Shown here: in pieces, positions 33,761-43,227 of the stretch
Layout: every line of letters starts with the position of its first letter
Numbering within the stretch: the stretch's first letter is position 1
NCBI RefSeq assembly: GCF_001598555.1
Contig: NZ_BCZE01000023.1
Span: 49,240 to 113,239 of the forward strand
Reading direction: 5' to 3'
Length of the DNA stretch: 64,000 nt
Source of the DNA: Novosphingobium rosa NBRC 15208
Lineage (GTDB): Bacteria; Pseudomonadota; Alphaproteobacteria; Sphingomonadales; Sphingomonadaceae
Made by a program: the position numbers and the translations under genes
Notes under the pieces: generated by a model
Told to the model about the DNA's origin: nothing
Database searches by the model: none
Seen by the model: only the letters and a program-made list of their open reading frames with translations

Positions 33761-36700
33761 ATGGCCAGCCAGTCGCGCGCGCTGGTCTTCATCGCGCTGG
33801 CTCTGGCGCTGGCGGGCATCGTGGCCGCCATGTCGCTGCCCATCGGGCTGTTCCCGCAGGTGTCCTTCCCGCGCGTGGTGGTTGATGTCGATTCCGGCAG
33901 CCGCCCCGCCGACCAGACCGCCCTGCTGGTGACGCGCCCCATCGAGGATGCCATTCGCGCCATTCCCGGCGTCAACAATGTGCGTTCGGAATCGACGCGC
34001 GGCTCGGCGCAGGTCTCGATCGACTTTGGCTGGGGGCGCGACATGGTCGCCAGCACGCTGCTGGTCGATGCGGCGCTCTCGCGCACCTTGCCCTCGCTGC
34101 CGCCGGGCACGGTCTACAATGTGCGGCGGATGGACCCCACGGTCTTCCCGATCATCTCCTATGCGCTGGTCTCCGACACGGCCAATCCGGTGGCGCTGCA
34201 GGATATCGCCAAATATCAGATCACCCCGCTGCTTTCGGGCATTTCCGGGCTGGCGCGCGTGGGCGTGCAGGGCGGCGAGACGGCCGAGGTGCAGGTGCTG
34301 GCCGATCCCTATCGCCTTGCCGACCACAATCTGGCGATCAGCGATCTGGTGACGGCGATCCGCAACGGCAATGTGCTGTCGTCCTCGGGCCAGATTCAGG
34401 ATCGCGGGCGCCTGTCGCTGGTGATCGCCGACCGCATGGCGGTCAATGCGGCTGACGTCGGCAACATCGTGCTGATGTCCGATGCTTCGGGCGTGGTGCG
34501 GGTGCGCGATGTGGCCACGGTGCAGGATGGGGTGATGCCGCAGTGGCAGCGCATCGTCGAGGATGGCCGCCCCGCCGTGCTGTTCAACATTTATGAGCAG
34601 CCCGATGGCAATGCGGTGAAGATCGCGCAGACCACCGCCGCCAAGCTGGCGGGCTTCAAGCTGCCGCCCGGCGTCAAGCTGGTCAACTGGTACGATCAGA
34701 GCGAGCTGGTCACGCAATCGGTCTCCAGCGTGCGCGATGCGGTGATGATCGGGCTGGTGCTGGCGGCGCTGGTGCTGCTGTTCTTCCTGCGCAGCTGGCG
34801 GGTGACCTTGATCGCCGTCATCGCCGTGCCCGCCACGCTGGCCGCCACGGTGCTGGTGCTCTCGATGCTGGGGATGAGCTTCAACATCATGACGCTGGGC
34901 GGGATCGCGGCGGCGGTCGGTCTGCTGATCGACGATGTGATCGTGATGGTGGAGCATATCGCGCGCCGCGCCGGAGGCGAGGGCGCCGATGGCCAGCCGT
35001 TGGGCAATGATGCGGTGATCCCGGCGGCTCGCGAGTTCCTGATGCCGCTGACGGGATCGAGCATGGCGACGCTGATCGTCTTCCTGCCGCTCTCTTTCCT
35101 CACCGGCGTAACGGGCGCCTTTTCCAAGGCGCTCTCGGTCACCATGGCCGCGGCTTTGGCGCTATCATGGGCGATGACGGCTTTTGTCGTGCCGCTGCTG
35201 GCGCGCCGGCTGGTCGATTTCGGCACATGGCGCGATCCGGGCAAGCCGGGCGAGGGCATGCTGGCGCGGCGGCACGAAGGCCTGCTCGACCGCCTGATGG
35301 CCCGCCCGTGGCTGCTGGCGGCGGCGGCGGTGCCGCTGCTGGTGGTGGGCTATATCGGCTATGCGCAGGTGCCGACCGGCTTCATGCCCAAGGTGGATGA
35401 AGGCGGCTTCATCATGGATTATTTCACGCCGCCGGGCACCTCGCTTGAGGAAACGTCGCGCGTGGTCGGCCAGATCGACGCCATGTTGCGCGCCAATCCG
35501 GAGGTGGAGACCTTCTCACGCCGCCTTGGCACCGGTCTGGGCGGGGATCTGGGGCAGAGCTATCACGGCGACTATTTCGTGCGGCTGAAAGCCGATCACA
35601 GCACGCCGACCGAGGAGCTGGCCGCCAGGGTCGCAGCCGATGTGGGGGCGAAAGTCCCCGGCGTGCAGGTTGAGACGGCGCAGCTGATGGAGGATCTGAT
35701 CGGCGATCTCACCGCCGTGCCTCAGCCCATCGAGATCAAGCTCTATTCCGCCGACAACAGCCTGCTCAAGCCGCAGGCGCTCAAGGTGGCGGCGCTGATC
35801 GGCAAGATCGACGGCGTGGTCGAGGTGAAGGACGGGGTCCGTCTGGCCGGTGACGCGCTGGATGTGCAGGTCGATCCGGTGCGCGCGGGGCTGGAAGGCG
35901 TGACGCCCGGCGATGTCGAGGCGGCGCTGACCGGCAGTCTGGGAGGCACGATCGCCACCTCGCTGCCGCAGCCGACCAAGGCGGTGGATGTGCGGGTGCG
36001 CCTGCCCGGCGCCATGCAGATGTCGGAAGAGGGGCTGTCTCACCTGCCGATCCGCGCGCCCGACGGGCATGTCTTCCCGCTCTCGCGCGTAGCGACGCTG
36101 CACCGCGTGACCGGGCAACCGCAGCTCAGCCGCGAGAATCTGGAGCCTATGGTGGCGGTGACGGGCCGCATTCAGGGGCGCGGCATGGGCGCGGCCATTG
36201 CCGATGTGACCAAGGCGCTGGATGCCCCCGGCGTGCTGGCGCCCGGCGTGCGCTATGAGCTGGGCGGGCTCTATCAGCAGCAGCAGATCGCCTTTGCCGG
36301 CCTGACCCGCGTTTTCGGCGCGGCGCTGGTGGCGGAGTTCATCCTGCTGTTGCTGCTCTATCGGCGCTTCTGGCTGCCGGTGATCATCATCGGCTGTTCG
36401 CTGCTCTCCACCACGGCGGTCTTCACCGCGCTGTGGCTGACGGGGGTGGACCTCAACATCACGGCGCTGATGGGCATGACGATGATCATCGGCATCGGGA
36501 CGGAAATGGCGATCTTCTATGTCTCGGAATTCGAGGAGCTGGCCCATCACATGCCCGCGCGGGAGGCCACCCGTGAAGCCAGCCGCAACCGTCTGAGGCC
36601 GATCACCATGACCACGTTGACCGCGATCCTGACGCTGATGCCGCTGGCGCTGGCGATCGGGCAGGGTTCGGGCATTCAGCAACCGCTGGCGATTGCCATC

Positions 36701-36784
36701 ATCGGGGGCCTGCTGCTGCAGTTCCCGCTGGTGCTGGTGGCCATGCCGGTGCTGGTGCGGCTGACGTTGCCGCGCGAAGTCTAA
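33746..36784 (+). CDS. RND efflux transporter, inner-membrane permease
   Basis: The permease is 1012 aa from ATG 33746, with AGGAGG eight bases upstream. It has the full RND topology: helix 1, periplasmic loop, helices around 335-540, the second loop and helices 8-12. Helix 4 reads GLLIDDVIVMVEH with the Asp-Asp pair of HAE pumps. A late helix has GIGTEMAIFYVSEFEEL in place of the more usual small-residue segment, a feature shared with some CzcA-like or uncharacterised pumps. It is the third structural gene of the operon 31057-36784, probably controlled by the divergent two-component pair. The preceding 290 bp carries a broken copy of its own start. Confidence 0.93.
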   Translation: MLAKFMASQSRALVFIALALALAGIVAAMSLPIGLFPQVSFPRVVVDVDSGSRPADQTALLVTRPIEDAIRAIPGVNNVRSESTRGSAQVSIDFGWGRDMVASTLLVDAALSRTLPSLPPGTVYNVRRMDPTVFPIISYALVSDTANPVALQDIAKYQITPLLSGISGLARVGVQGGETAEVQVLADPYRLADHNLAISDLVTAIRNGNVLSSSGQIQDRGRLSLVIADRMAVNAADVGNIVLMSDASGVVRVRDVATVQDGVMPQWQRIVEDGRPAVLFNIYEQPDGNAVKIAQTTAAKLAGFKLPPGVKLVNWYDQSELVTQSVSSVRDAVMIGLVLAALVLLFFLRSWRVTLIAVIAVPATLAATVLVLSMLGMSFNIMTLGGIAAAVGLLIDDVIVMVEHIARRAGGEGADGQPLGNDAVIPAAREFLMPLTGSSMATLIVFLPLSFLTGVTGAFSKALSVTMAAALALSWAMTAFVVPLLARRLVDFGTWRDPGKPGEGMLARRHEGLLDRLMARPWLLAAAAVPLLVVGYIGYAQVPTGFMPKVDEGGFIMDYFTPPGTSLEETSRVVGQIDAMLRANPEVETFSRRLGTGLGGDLGQSYHGDYFVRLKADHSTPTEELAARVAADVGAKVPGVQVETAQLMEDLIGDLTAVPQPIEIKLYSADNSLLKPQALKVAALIGKIDGVVEVKDGVRLAGDALDVQVDPVRAGLEGVTPGDVEAALTGSLGGTIATSLPQPTKAVDVRVRLPGAMQMSEEGLSHLPIRAPDGHVFPLSRVATLHRVTGQPQLSRENLEPMVAVTGRIQGRGMGAAIADVTKALDAPGVLAPGVRYELGGLYQQQQIAFAGLTRVFGAALVAEFILLLLLYRRFWLPVIIIGCSLLSTTAVFTALWLTGVDLNITALMGMTMIIGIGTEMAIFYVSEFEELAHHMPAREATREASRNRLRPITMTTLTAILTLMPLALAIGQGSGIQQPLAIAIIGGLLLQFPLVLVAMPVLVRLTLPREV

Positions 36785-36789
36785 TGGTG

Positions 36790-36815
36790 GGGCCGGGGGT
36801 TTTGGCTTCCGGCCC
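36790..36815. terminator. Short terminator-like hairpin between convergent genes
   Basis: GGGCCGG and CCGGCCC arms pair around a 12-base loop in the 31-bp gap between the permease stop and the stop of the leftward hydroxylase gene. The stem is GC-rich and fits a shared terminator. Confidence 0.5.
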
Positions 36816-37496
36816 TTACAGATCCGCCCAGCGCCGCAGCAGATTGTGATAGACGCCGGTCAGCTGGATCAGCGCATTCTGCTCGGCGCCGGTCTGGGTC
36901 AGGCGCTGGATCGCCATATCGAGGTCCAGCAGCGTCTCGCGCTGGCCATCGTCGCGGATCAGGCTCTGCACCCAGAAGAAGGAGGCGATACGCCGCCCAC
37001 TCGCGACAGGCTCGACGCGGTGGATGCTGGTGCCGGGATAGAGCAGCAGCGATCCCGCCGCCAGCTTCACCGCCTGCGTGCCGAAGCCGGTGCGCATCAC
37101 CAGCTCGCCGCCGTCATAGCTGTCGGGCTCGGCGAGGAAGAGCGTGGCGGAGAGATCGGTGCGCACCCGCTCACGCGTGCCGTTGATGGGGCGGATGGCA
37201 TTGTCGATATGATCGCCGAAGTCGTGGCCGGGCTCGTAGGAATTGAACAGCGGCGGGTAGATCTTCTCGGGCAGGGCGGCGGCCATGAACACGGCGTTGG
37301 TGGCCAGCCTGTCGAGAATCCGCTGGCCCAGCTTGCGGGCCAGCGGATGGCTCTCGGCCAATTGGCGGTTGCGCTTGGCCTTGGCGGATTGCGCGCCCGC
37401 CGTCACCTTGCCGTCCAGCCAGTCGGCGTGGAGCAGGGCCTCATGCATCGCGGCGGCCTCGTCACGCGTGAACACATCGGGGATTTCGAGAAGCAT
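36816..37496 (-). CDS. piuC: Fe(II)/2-oxoglutarate-dependent hydroxylase, PiuC/PkhD/YbiX family
   Basis: The 226-aa protein starts [20 protein letters not shown], the PiuC/YbiX N-terminus. The double-stranded beta-helix core shows [13 protein letters not shown] with the HxD iron ligands and, further on, TSIHRVEPV with the distal His and the 2-oxoglutarate-binding Arg in GRRIASFFW. These proteins accompany catecholate siderophore receptors in many Proteobacteria, but their substrate is still uncertain. The gene follows the Fiu-like receptor after 18 bp and is co-transcribed with it. Iron-responsive control is expected. I use the symbol on the strength of family and context. Confidence 0.92.
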   Translation of the reverse strand: MLLEIPDVFTRDEAAAMHEALLHADWLDGKVTAGAQSAKAKRNRQLAESHPLARKLGQRILDRLATNAVFMAAALPEKIYPPLFNSYEPGHDFGDHIDNAIRPINGTRERVRTDLSATLFLAEPDSYDGGELVMRTGFGTQAVKLAAGSLLLYPGTSIHRVEPVASGRRIASFFWVQSLIRDDGQRETLLDLDMAIQRLTQTGAEQNALIQLTGVYHNLLRRWADL

Positions 37497-37514
37497 GAGG
37501 TCTGGTCCTGAGGA

Positions 37515-39872
37515 TTAGAAGGAAAGGTCGAGGCTGCCTGTCACGGTGCGGCCCGCGCCGGGGATGCCATAGATCTGGAACCCGTCGAGCGAGGAGCCGA
37601 TGCGCGACCAGTAGAAGCGGTTGGTCAGATTGGCGACATTGAGGTTGAGCGAGGCATAGTCACGCAGCTTCCAGCGCGCCGCGATGTTCTGCACGAAGTA
37701 GGCTGGGGCCTTTTCCTGATCCAGCGTATAGACCGCATAGACGCCCGATGGCCCCGAGGCATAGCTGGCATTGTTGTTTTGCCCGCCAACATAGCGGAAG
37801 TTGGTGAAACGCCGTTTGCCGACATATTGCGCGCCATAGCTGACCTCGAATTTGGGCGTGATCTTGTAGGAGGTCCACAGGCTGCCGCCCCAGTCGGGCA
37901 CATTGGCGGCTTCCACGCCCTTGTTGACGCCCTTGGTGATGCGGCTCTTCAGGCGTGACAGGCTGGCGATCACCGACCAGCGCCTGGTGATCTCGCCATG
38001 GGCTTCCAGCTCGAAGCCATCGACGCGCTTGGCGGGCAGGGCGCGCACCGGGGAGGTGTCGCTGTCGCCATACTCCCAGCTGTCGGAGAGTTCGGTGCGG
38101 AAGATCGCGCCGGTCAGATTCAGCGCGCCGCCCAGCAGATCCCACTTGCTGCCCAGCTCATAGGTCCGCGATGTCGCCGGTTGCAGCGCGGCGGTGGCGG
38201 CGGTGCCATAGATGGTGTTGTTGGTGGTGAGCCCCACCGCCGAAGGTTCCGAGGCCTGGCTGAAGGAGACATAGACCGCGCCCGTCTTCACCGGCTTGTA
38301 GACCAGCCCGGCGCGCCCACTCAGCGCCACATCGGTGCGGCTGGCGCCGGATGACACGGCGGTCCAGCGGTCGAAGCGCAGGGCGGTCTGCAACTGCCAT
38401 TTGTCGCCCAGCGCGATCGTGTCGTTCATATAGGCGCCCACGCTGTCGACATGGGCGCGCACGCTGCCCGCGCCCTTCACCGTGGTGGTGGCGGCAAAGC
38501 TGGTGGAGGGGGCGGCCAGATCGAACCACATGGCGGTGGCGGGGGTCAGCGTAGTGCGTTGATGATCGCCGTAGAACTCGCGATAAAGTTCGAAGCCCGC
38601 CGTCAGATCGTGCTTGAGGGCGCCGGTGTGGAAGCTGGCCTTCACATCGGTCTGATTGTCGAGGATCTCATAGCGTTTGGAGGTGCCGAAATCATTGCCG
38701 CGCAGGGTGCCATACTGCTGGTTCGTGGTGTTGGCATAAGCGGTGTAGCTGTTGATGCCCGCGATGCTGGTCAAGCCGCCCGAGGCGACATAGCCCAGCG
38801 TAGCGCAGCGCGTGCCGGTGCAGGTCTGCGCGCCATTGGCGTTGGCGGCGTTGAAGCGCGCGGGGGAATAGGTGCCCCAATTGTCCGAACGCTCGTAACG
38901 GAACTGGCTGCGCAGGCGGGCGCTGGCTGAAAAATCATGCTCGTAACGGGCGGTGACGGAATCGATCTGGGTGTTCTGCGCATAGATGCCTGTCGCGCCA
39001 TACCAGGCGTTTTCCGGCACATTGGGCATGCGCTGGCCGCCAGTGCCGCGCTGGATCGGCAGGCCGGTGTCGGGCACATTATGATCGCGCTGATGCAGCA
39101 GGTCGAGATAGAAGCGGTCGCCGGTGCCAAGCCCCGTGGCCAGCGAGGCGCCGATGCCATAGCGTTCATAGTTGACCTGATCGCGCCGGGCGACATCATT
39201 GTGATGCGCCATCAGATTGATGCGCAGCGCGGTGGTTTCGCCCAGCTTGTGGTTCACATCCATGGTGGCGCGCTTGTAGTTCTGGCTGCCCAGCCCCAGC
39301 GAGGCGCGGGCGAAATTCTCCAGCCCCGCTTCCTTGCTCACCAGATTGACGCTGCCGCCCGTGGCCGCCACGCCCGATTCCACCGACCCCGTGCCCTTGT
39401 AGACCTCGGCCTGGGCGAGGTTGAAGATGTCTGTGCGGCTGGACATGCCGCCATCGCGCACGCCATCGACGGTGATGCTGGTTTCCGAGGAAAAGCCGCG
39501 GATCGTGAAGAAATCGCCCCAGCCCAGATTGCCCTCGCCCGAGGTGAAGGTGATGCCCGCCACATTCTTCAGCACATCCTGCAGGTTCAGCGCATTCTGC
39601 TCATGCAGCGCCTCTTCGGTGACCACGCTGATGCTCTGCGGCGTGTCGAGCAAAGGCTGCGAAAGCTTGGGGGATTGCACCGTGTCGGCCTTGTAGGGGT
39701 TGATGGCCTCACCCTCGACCGTGATGCCACCCAGCGAAACGGGATGGTCCGCCTTTTGCGCATGAGCTTGCGTGCCCAGCGCGAGCAGGAGCCCCGCCGG
39801 CAGCAGCCGCGTCGTGCCGACCTTGCGGACCACGCCGGCGCTTGTCTCCGATCCCGCATCTGTCTTTGCCAT
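37515..39872 (-). CDS. TonB-dependent catecholate siderophore receptor, Fiu/PiuA-like
   Basis: The 785-aa receptor has an N-terminal signal (LLPAGLLLALGTQAHAQK), the TonB-box-like GITVEGEA near residue 50, a plug with FFTIRGFSSETSITVDGVRD and VYKGTGSVESGVAATGGSVN at about 130-180, and a barrel ending TVTGSLDLSF. The plug signature and the adjacent PiuC gene place it in the Fiu/PiuA group that imports monomeric catechol-iron complexes. It is divergent from an OmpR/EnvZ-like pair, and the region between carries a 14-bp-arm inverted repeat. In Pseudomonas the analogous PirA/PiuA receptors are linked to PirRS, so regulation by the neighbouring pair is plausible. Confidence 0.9.
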   Translation of the reverse strand: MAKTDAGSETSAGVVRKVGTTRLLPAGLLLALGTQAHAQKADHPVSLGGITVEGEAINPYKADTVQSPKLSQPLLDTPQSISVVTEEALHEQNALNLQDVLKNVAGITFTSGEGNLGWGDFFTIRGFSSETSITVDGVRDGGMSSRTDIFNLAQAEVYKGTGSVESGVAATGGSVNLVSKEAGLENFARASLGLGSQNYKRATMDVNHKLGETTALRINLMAHHNDVARRDQVNYERYGIGASLATGLGTGDRFYLDLLHQRDHNVPDTGLPIQRGTGGQRMPNVPENAWYGATGIYAQNTQIDSVTARYEHDFSASARLRSQFRYERSDNWGTYSPARFNAANANGAQTCTGTRCATLGYVASGGLTSIAGINSYTAYANTTNQQYGTLRGNDFGTSKRYEILDNQTDVKASFHTGALKHDLTAGFELYREFYGDHQRTTLTPATAMWFDLAAPSTSFAATTTVKGAGSVRAHVDSVGAYMNDTIALGDKWQLQTALRFDRWTAVSSGASRTDVALSGRAGLVYKPVKTGAVYVSFSQASEPSAVGLTTNNTIYGTAATAALQPATSRTYELGSKWDLLGGALNLTGAIFRTELSDSWEYGDSDTSPVRALPAKRVDGFELEAHGEITRRWSVIASLSRLKSRITKGVNKGVEAANVPDWGGSLWTSYKITPKFEVSYGAQYVGKRRFTNFRYVGGQNNNASYASGPSGVYAVYTLDQEKAPAYFVQNIAARWKLRDYASLNLNVANLTNRFYWSRIGSSLDGFQIYGIPGAGRTVTGSLDLSF

Positions 39873-39981
39873 GTATCGCCCCTTTCATATTGCGAAGCAT
39901 TCGCATATGCCGGGCGCATAGCATGAGGCGATCAAATGGAAATCGAGGCAGGGCCAGTGAATTGTATCGGAAGAAACTGTT

Positions 39982-40028
39982 TTGCAATGAAATGTCATGA
40001 AGGGCCTGTTCCTTACATTCCATTACAA
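39982..40028. promoter_or_regulatory. Long inverted repeat in the receptor/regulator divergent promoter
   Basis: TTGCAATGAAATGT (39982-39995) and ACATTCCATTACAA (40015-40028) form 14-bp arms with two mismatches and a 19-bp spacer. It lies 110 bp upstream of the receptor and 42 bp upstream of the regulator at 40070. It could bind the regulator and coordinate both promoters. Confidence 0.5.
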
Positions 40029-40069
40029 TCGGCACCGGATCATGCCCAAGACGGCATGGGGATGTTTGC

Positions 40070-40819
40070 ATGACATTCGCCGCGGCATCATTGCAGAAGG
40101 ATGAGCGCAACAGGATTCTGATCGTCGATGACGATGCGGAGATTCGCGATCTTCTCTGCGAATATCTCGACGACGCCGGGATGGAGACCCGCTCCGCCGA
40201 ACATGGCGAGGCGATGTGGCAGGTGCTGGACAGTTTTCGCCCCGATCTCATCATCCTGGATCTGATGCTGCCGGGGACGGATGGGCTGGCGCTGTGCCGC
40301 GCGCTGGGCGAGCGCATGGCGATCCCCGTCATCATGCTGACCGCGCGCGGCGCGCTGATCGACCGCATCGTCGGGCTCGAAATGGGCGCGGATGATTATC
40401 TGGTGAAACCCTGCGATCCGCGCGAGCTGCTGGCGCGCATCAAGGTGGTCCTGCGCCGCACCATGCTGTTCCCGCCCGAGGCGCGCGTGGAGGACGTCGC
40501 ATCGCTGCGCTTTGCCGGCTGGCGGCTCGACACGCGGTTGCGACAGCTGCACGCGCGGGATGGCGGCGTGACGGCGCTGGGCGGATCGGATTATCTCGCC
40601 CTGCGGCTGCTGCTGCGCCATCCGCATCGCACGCTCAGCCGCGATTACATCAACCTTCAGGTCTATGGGCGTGAACGTGGACCGCTCGACCGCGCGGTGG
40701 ATGTGTGCATCAGCCGCCTGCGCCAGATGCTGGAGGAGGACGCCCGCAACCCCTCGATCATCCGCACCGTGCGCAATGGTGGCTATGCCCTGTCGGTCGA
40801 TGTGATGGTTGAGGCCTGA
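40070..40819 (+). CDS. OmpR-family response regulator (iron-uptake associated)
   Basis: The 249-aa regulator has an N-terminal extension of about 14 residues, then a receiver domain with RILIVDDDAEIRDLL, phospho-acceptor Asp64 (IILDLMLPG) and KPCDPRELLARI. A winged-helix domain ends IRTVRNGGYALSVDVMVEA. The KPCDP segment matches the classical OmpR subgroup, so it differs from the other regulators in the window. The kinase start overlaps its stop (TGATG). It is divergent from the Fiu-like receptor and may act like PirR in siderophore-responsive induction. That role is inferred from position. Confidence 0.92.
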   Translation: MTFAAASLQKDERNRILIVDDDAEIRDLLCEYLDDAGMETRSAEHGEAMWQVLDSFRPDLIILDLMLPGTDGLALCRALGERMAIPVIMLTARGALIDRIVGLEMGADDYLVKPCDPRELLARIKVVLRRTMLFPPEARVEDVASLRFAGWRLDTRLRQLHARDGGVTALGGSDYLALRLLLRHPHRTLSRDYINLQVYGRERGPLDRAVDVCISRLRQMLEEDARNPSIIRTVRNGGYALSVDVMVEA

Positions 40820-42216
40820 TGCGGCGGCTGGTCTGGTGGCCGCGCTCTCTCTCCAGCCGGATGGCGTGCATTCTGGTGCTGGGCCTCTTCGCGGCGCAGG
40901 CCTTGACCAGCACGATCTGGCTCGACCGCCGCCATGGCGAGCTGATGGAGGTGCCGGGGCAGATCGTGGCCGCCCGGGTGGCCGATATGCTGCGGCTGAT
41001 GGGCCGCCCGGATGCGCCGCCCGCCGATCGCCTGCTGGCCATGCTGCGCACGCCTTCTTTCGATCCGGTGCTGGTGCGCTTTCTGCCTTCCCCCATGCCG
41101 GGCGTGGCGCCCGCCACGCAGGATCTGGTGCAGGATGTCGTGCGCAATCAGGTCGGGCATGCGGTGGAGGTGCGGGTCACCAGGGCCGATCTGCTCGACG
41201 ACAATGGCAGGGGCAGCCATACGCTGACCCTGCTCTGCGCGCGCACGCTGTCCGTGCGCTACACGATCTATGCCCGCCTGCCGAGCTGGCCGCATTGGCT
41301 GCGCGTCGACGCGCTGGAGGGAGAGAATGGCGGCGGGCAGCACTGTTTCAAGACCATCGGCGACTATCTGTTGCGGATCTATCTGATCCGGATGCTGATC
41401 GTGATCGGCATCGCCCTGCTGGCGGTGCGGCTGGCGATGAAGCCGCTGGGCCGCATGGCGCGCGCCGCCGAGGCGCTGGGCGGCAATCTCAACCATCCGC
41501 CTTTGGGCATCGATGGCCCGGTGGAGGTGCGGCAGGCGGCGGAGGCCTTCAACCGCATGCAGCAGCGGCTGGTGGAAGCGATGAAGGAGCGTTCGCGCTT
41601 TTTGGCGGCGGTGTCGCATGATCTGCGCTCGCCCATCACGCGGCTGCGGCTGCGCACCGAACTGCTGCGGCAGGAGGATTTGCGGGAGAAGTTTCGCAAG
41701 GATCTGGCCGAGATGGAGGTGCTGGTCAATGCCACGCTGGTCTTTGTGCAGGGCGTGGAGGGAGAGATGGAGGCGGCGCCGGTCGAAATCGGCACGATGC
41801 TGCGGGAGCTGGTCGAAAATCTGCGGGAACAGGGCGGGGATATCACGCTGACCGGTGAGGTGAGCGCGCCTTTATGGGGCTTCGCTCATAGTCTGCGCCG
41901 GTGCTTTCAGAACCTTGCCGAGAATGCGCTGCGTTATGCGGGGTCTGCGCAGATCATCGTGGAAGACAGCCGGAATGCGCTGAACATCGCGGTGCTTGAT
42001 CGCGGCCCCGGCATTCCCCCGGGCCAGCTGGAGCAGGTCTTCGAACCTTTTGTCAGGCTTGAAGGGTCGAGAAATCCCGCCTCGGGCGGCGTGGGGCTTG
42101 GCCTCAGCATCGTGCGCACCGTGGCGCTCGCCCATGGCGGCACGGTGAGGTTGGAGAACAGGCCGGACGGCGGCCTGAAGGCCAGCGTGGTCCTGCGTCG
42201 GCGCCCCGGGGATTAG
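40819..42216 (+). CDS. EnvZ-like sensor histidine kinase
   Basis: The 465-aa kinase has a first membrane helix (about residues 14-33), a periplasmic domain of about 150 residues containing two Cys (in LTLLCART and GQHCFK) that could form a disulfide, a second helix near 190-206, HAMP, the H-box FLAAVSHDLRSPITRLRLR (His267), and an ATPase domain with NLAENALRYAG, DRGPGIP and GVGLGLSIV. It pairs with the regulator at 40070. The stop overlaps the convergent methyltransferase stop by four bases. The periplasmic domain is a candidate siderophore or iron sensor. Confidence 0.92.
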   Translation: MRRLVWWPRSLSSRMACILVLGLFAAQALTSTIWLDRRHGELMEVPGQIVAARVADMLRLMGRPDAPPADRLLAMLRTPSFDPVLVRFLPSPMPGVAPATQDLVQDVVRNQVGHAVEVRVTRADLLDDNGRGSHTLTLLCARTLSVRYTIYARLPSWPHWLRVDALEGENGGGQHCFKTIGDYLLRIYLIRMLIVIGIALLAVRLAMKPLGRMARAAEALGGNLNHPPLGIDGPVEVRQAAEAFNRMQQRLVEAMKERSRFLAAVSHDLRSPITRLRLRTELLRQEDLREKFRKDLAEMEVLVNATLVFVQGVEGEMEAAPVEIGTMLRELVENLREQGGDITLTGEVSAPLWGFAHSLRRCFQNLAENALRYAGSAQIIVEDSRNALNIAVLDRGPGIPPGQLEQVFEPFVRLEGSRNPASGGVGLGLSIVRTVALAHGGTVRLENRPDGGLKASVVLRRRPGD

Positions 42217-43058
42217 AGTTCGGGTTTTTCCATCAGCGTCGCGGCCTGTTCCTGTGCCTCCGTGGCTGGGGCACCAGGGGGCTGGCGCATTCCTTCCCCG
42301 GTCAGAGGGACAAATCGGACCGGGCGCAGGACGGTCTGTCGATAGGTGTCCGGGGCAAGGCGTTCGAGCAGGATCATATGCTCCTGATCCTGAGACGGGC
42401 CGACAGGCATCACCAGCCTGCCACCCACTTTCAGGGCCGCCTGCAACCCGTGGGGAATGGTGGCCGCACCGGCGGCAACCACGATGGCGTCGAAGGTTTC
42501 AGGGGCGAAGCGGCCCGTCGCACCGGCATCGCCGGTGAGGACCTCTATGTTGGTGTAACCCAGCGTCTTCAGGCGGTCCCCGGCGAGGCACGCATGATCC
42601 CCGATGATCTCCATGGAGATGACATGCCTCGCCATCCCGGCCATCACCGCCGCCTGATAGCCCGATCCTGTGCCGACATCCAGCACGCTTCCGCCCCGAG
42701 GATCACCGGCAGCGGCCAGCAGGGCCACGATTTCGGGATGGGAGATGGTCTGCTCCAGTCCGATGCCATGCACCATGGGCAAATAGGCCAGATCCTCGAT
42801 CGGCTCAGGCATGAAGCATTCGCGCGGCACCTTTGCCATGGCCGCCATGGTGCGCTCGATTGCCTGTGGGGAGATCGTCTTCATGGCCAGCAGGCGCGCG
42901 CGGATGGCGGCGATCATCTGTTTGCGCTGTTCGCCCCATGCCTGAGGGGCGCTGATCAGCCATTCCATCAGGGTTTTTTCATCCCACAGATCAACCGGCA
43001 TCGCGCCTTTGGGACGCGTCCGGCGCGCCACGGCAATGGCTTCCGCAAGATATCCCAT
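42213..43058 (-). CDS. Protein-L-isoaspartate O-methyltransferase-like protein
   Basis: This 281-aa protein has an unusual N-terminal extension of about 50 residues before the catalytic domain. The domain includes VPRECFMPEP, YLPMVHGIGLEQTISHPEIVALL, the SAM-binding SVLDVGTGSGYQAAVMAG (about 130-147) and DAIVVAAGAATIP. These are the conserved blocks of PCMT, which methylates L-isoaspartyl residues for repair. The usual family length is about 210, so the extension and a C-terminal tail are additions. The gene stands alone, converging on the kinase. A hairpin lies just upstream (43076-43103). Confidence 0.88.
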   Translation of the reverse strand: MGYLAEAIAVARRTRPKGAMPVDLWDEKTLMEWLISAPQAWGEQRKQMIAAIRARLLAMKTISPQAIERTMAAMAKVPRECFMPEPIEDLAYLPMVHGIGLEQTISHPEIVALLAAAGDPRGGSVLDVGTGSGYQAAVMAGMARHVISMEIIGDHACLAGDRLKTLGYTNIEVLTGDAGATGRFAPETFDAIVVAAGAATIPHGLQAALKVGGRLVMPVGPSQDQEHMILLERLAPDTYRQTVLRPVRFVPLTGEGMRQPPGAPATEAQEQAATLMEKPEL

Positions 43059-43075
43059 TGAATTTTTTTTCAGAC

Positions 43076-43103
43076 CTCTTCGATCAGCTATGCTGATCGA
43101 GAG
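43076..43103. promoter_or_regulatory. Hairpin/palindrome upstream of the methyltransferase
   Basis: CGATCAGC-TAT-GCTGATCG gives a near-perfect palindrome within arms CTCTTCGATCAGC and GCTGATCGAGAG (one bulge). It lies 18 bp upstream of the methyltransferase start. On the minus strand it is followed by A-rich rather than T-rich sequence, so it is not a normal terminator. It may be an operator or a 5' UTR structure. The following 43104-43227 stretch is strikingly AT-rich and holds no gene I can support. Confidence 0.4.
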
Positions 43104-43227
43104 AAATTACATTGGATGTTGTTATTTTAAAGAAAAATGGCGATATTTTATCAATTGTTGGCAAGAATTTAGGTTGACAGCAATCAGCGATCGTTATGCG
43201 TATTGGATGGGATCATCTTGCAGACGA

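Noticed and set aside
33470..34957. 495-codon open frame opposite the second RND permease
   Set aside because: It mirrors the permease coding strand and shows the same shadow composition.
43157..43172. GTTGGCAAGAATTTAG as another regulatory dyad
   Set aside because: The left half matches but the right AAC half is absent, and it is not in a clear promoter.
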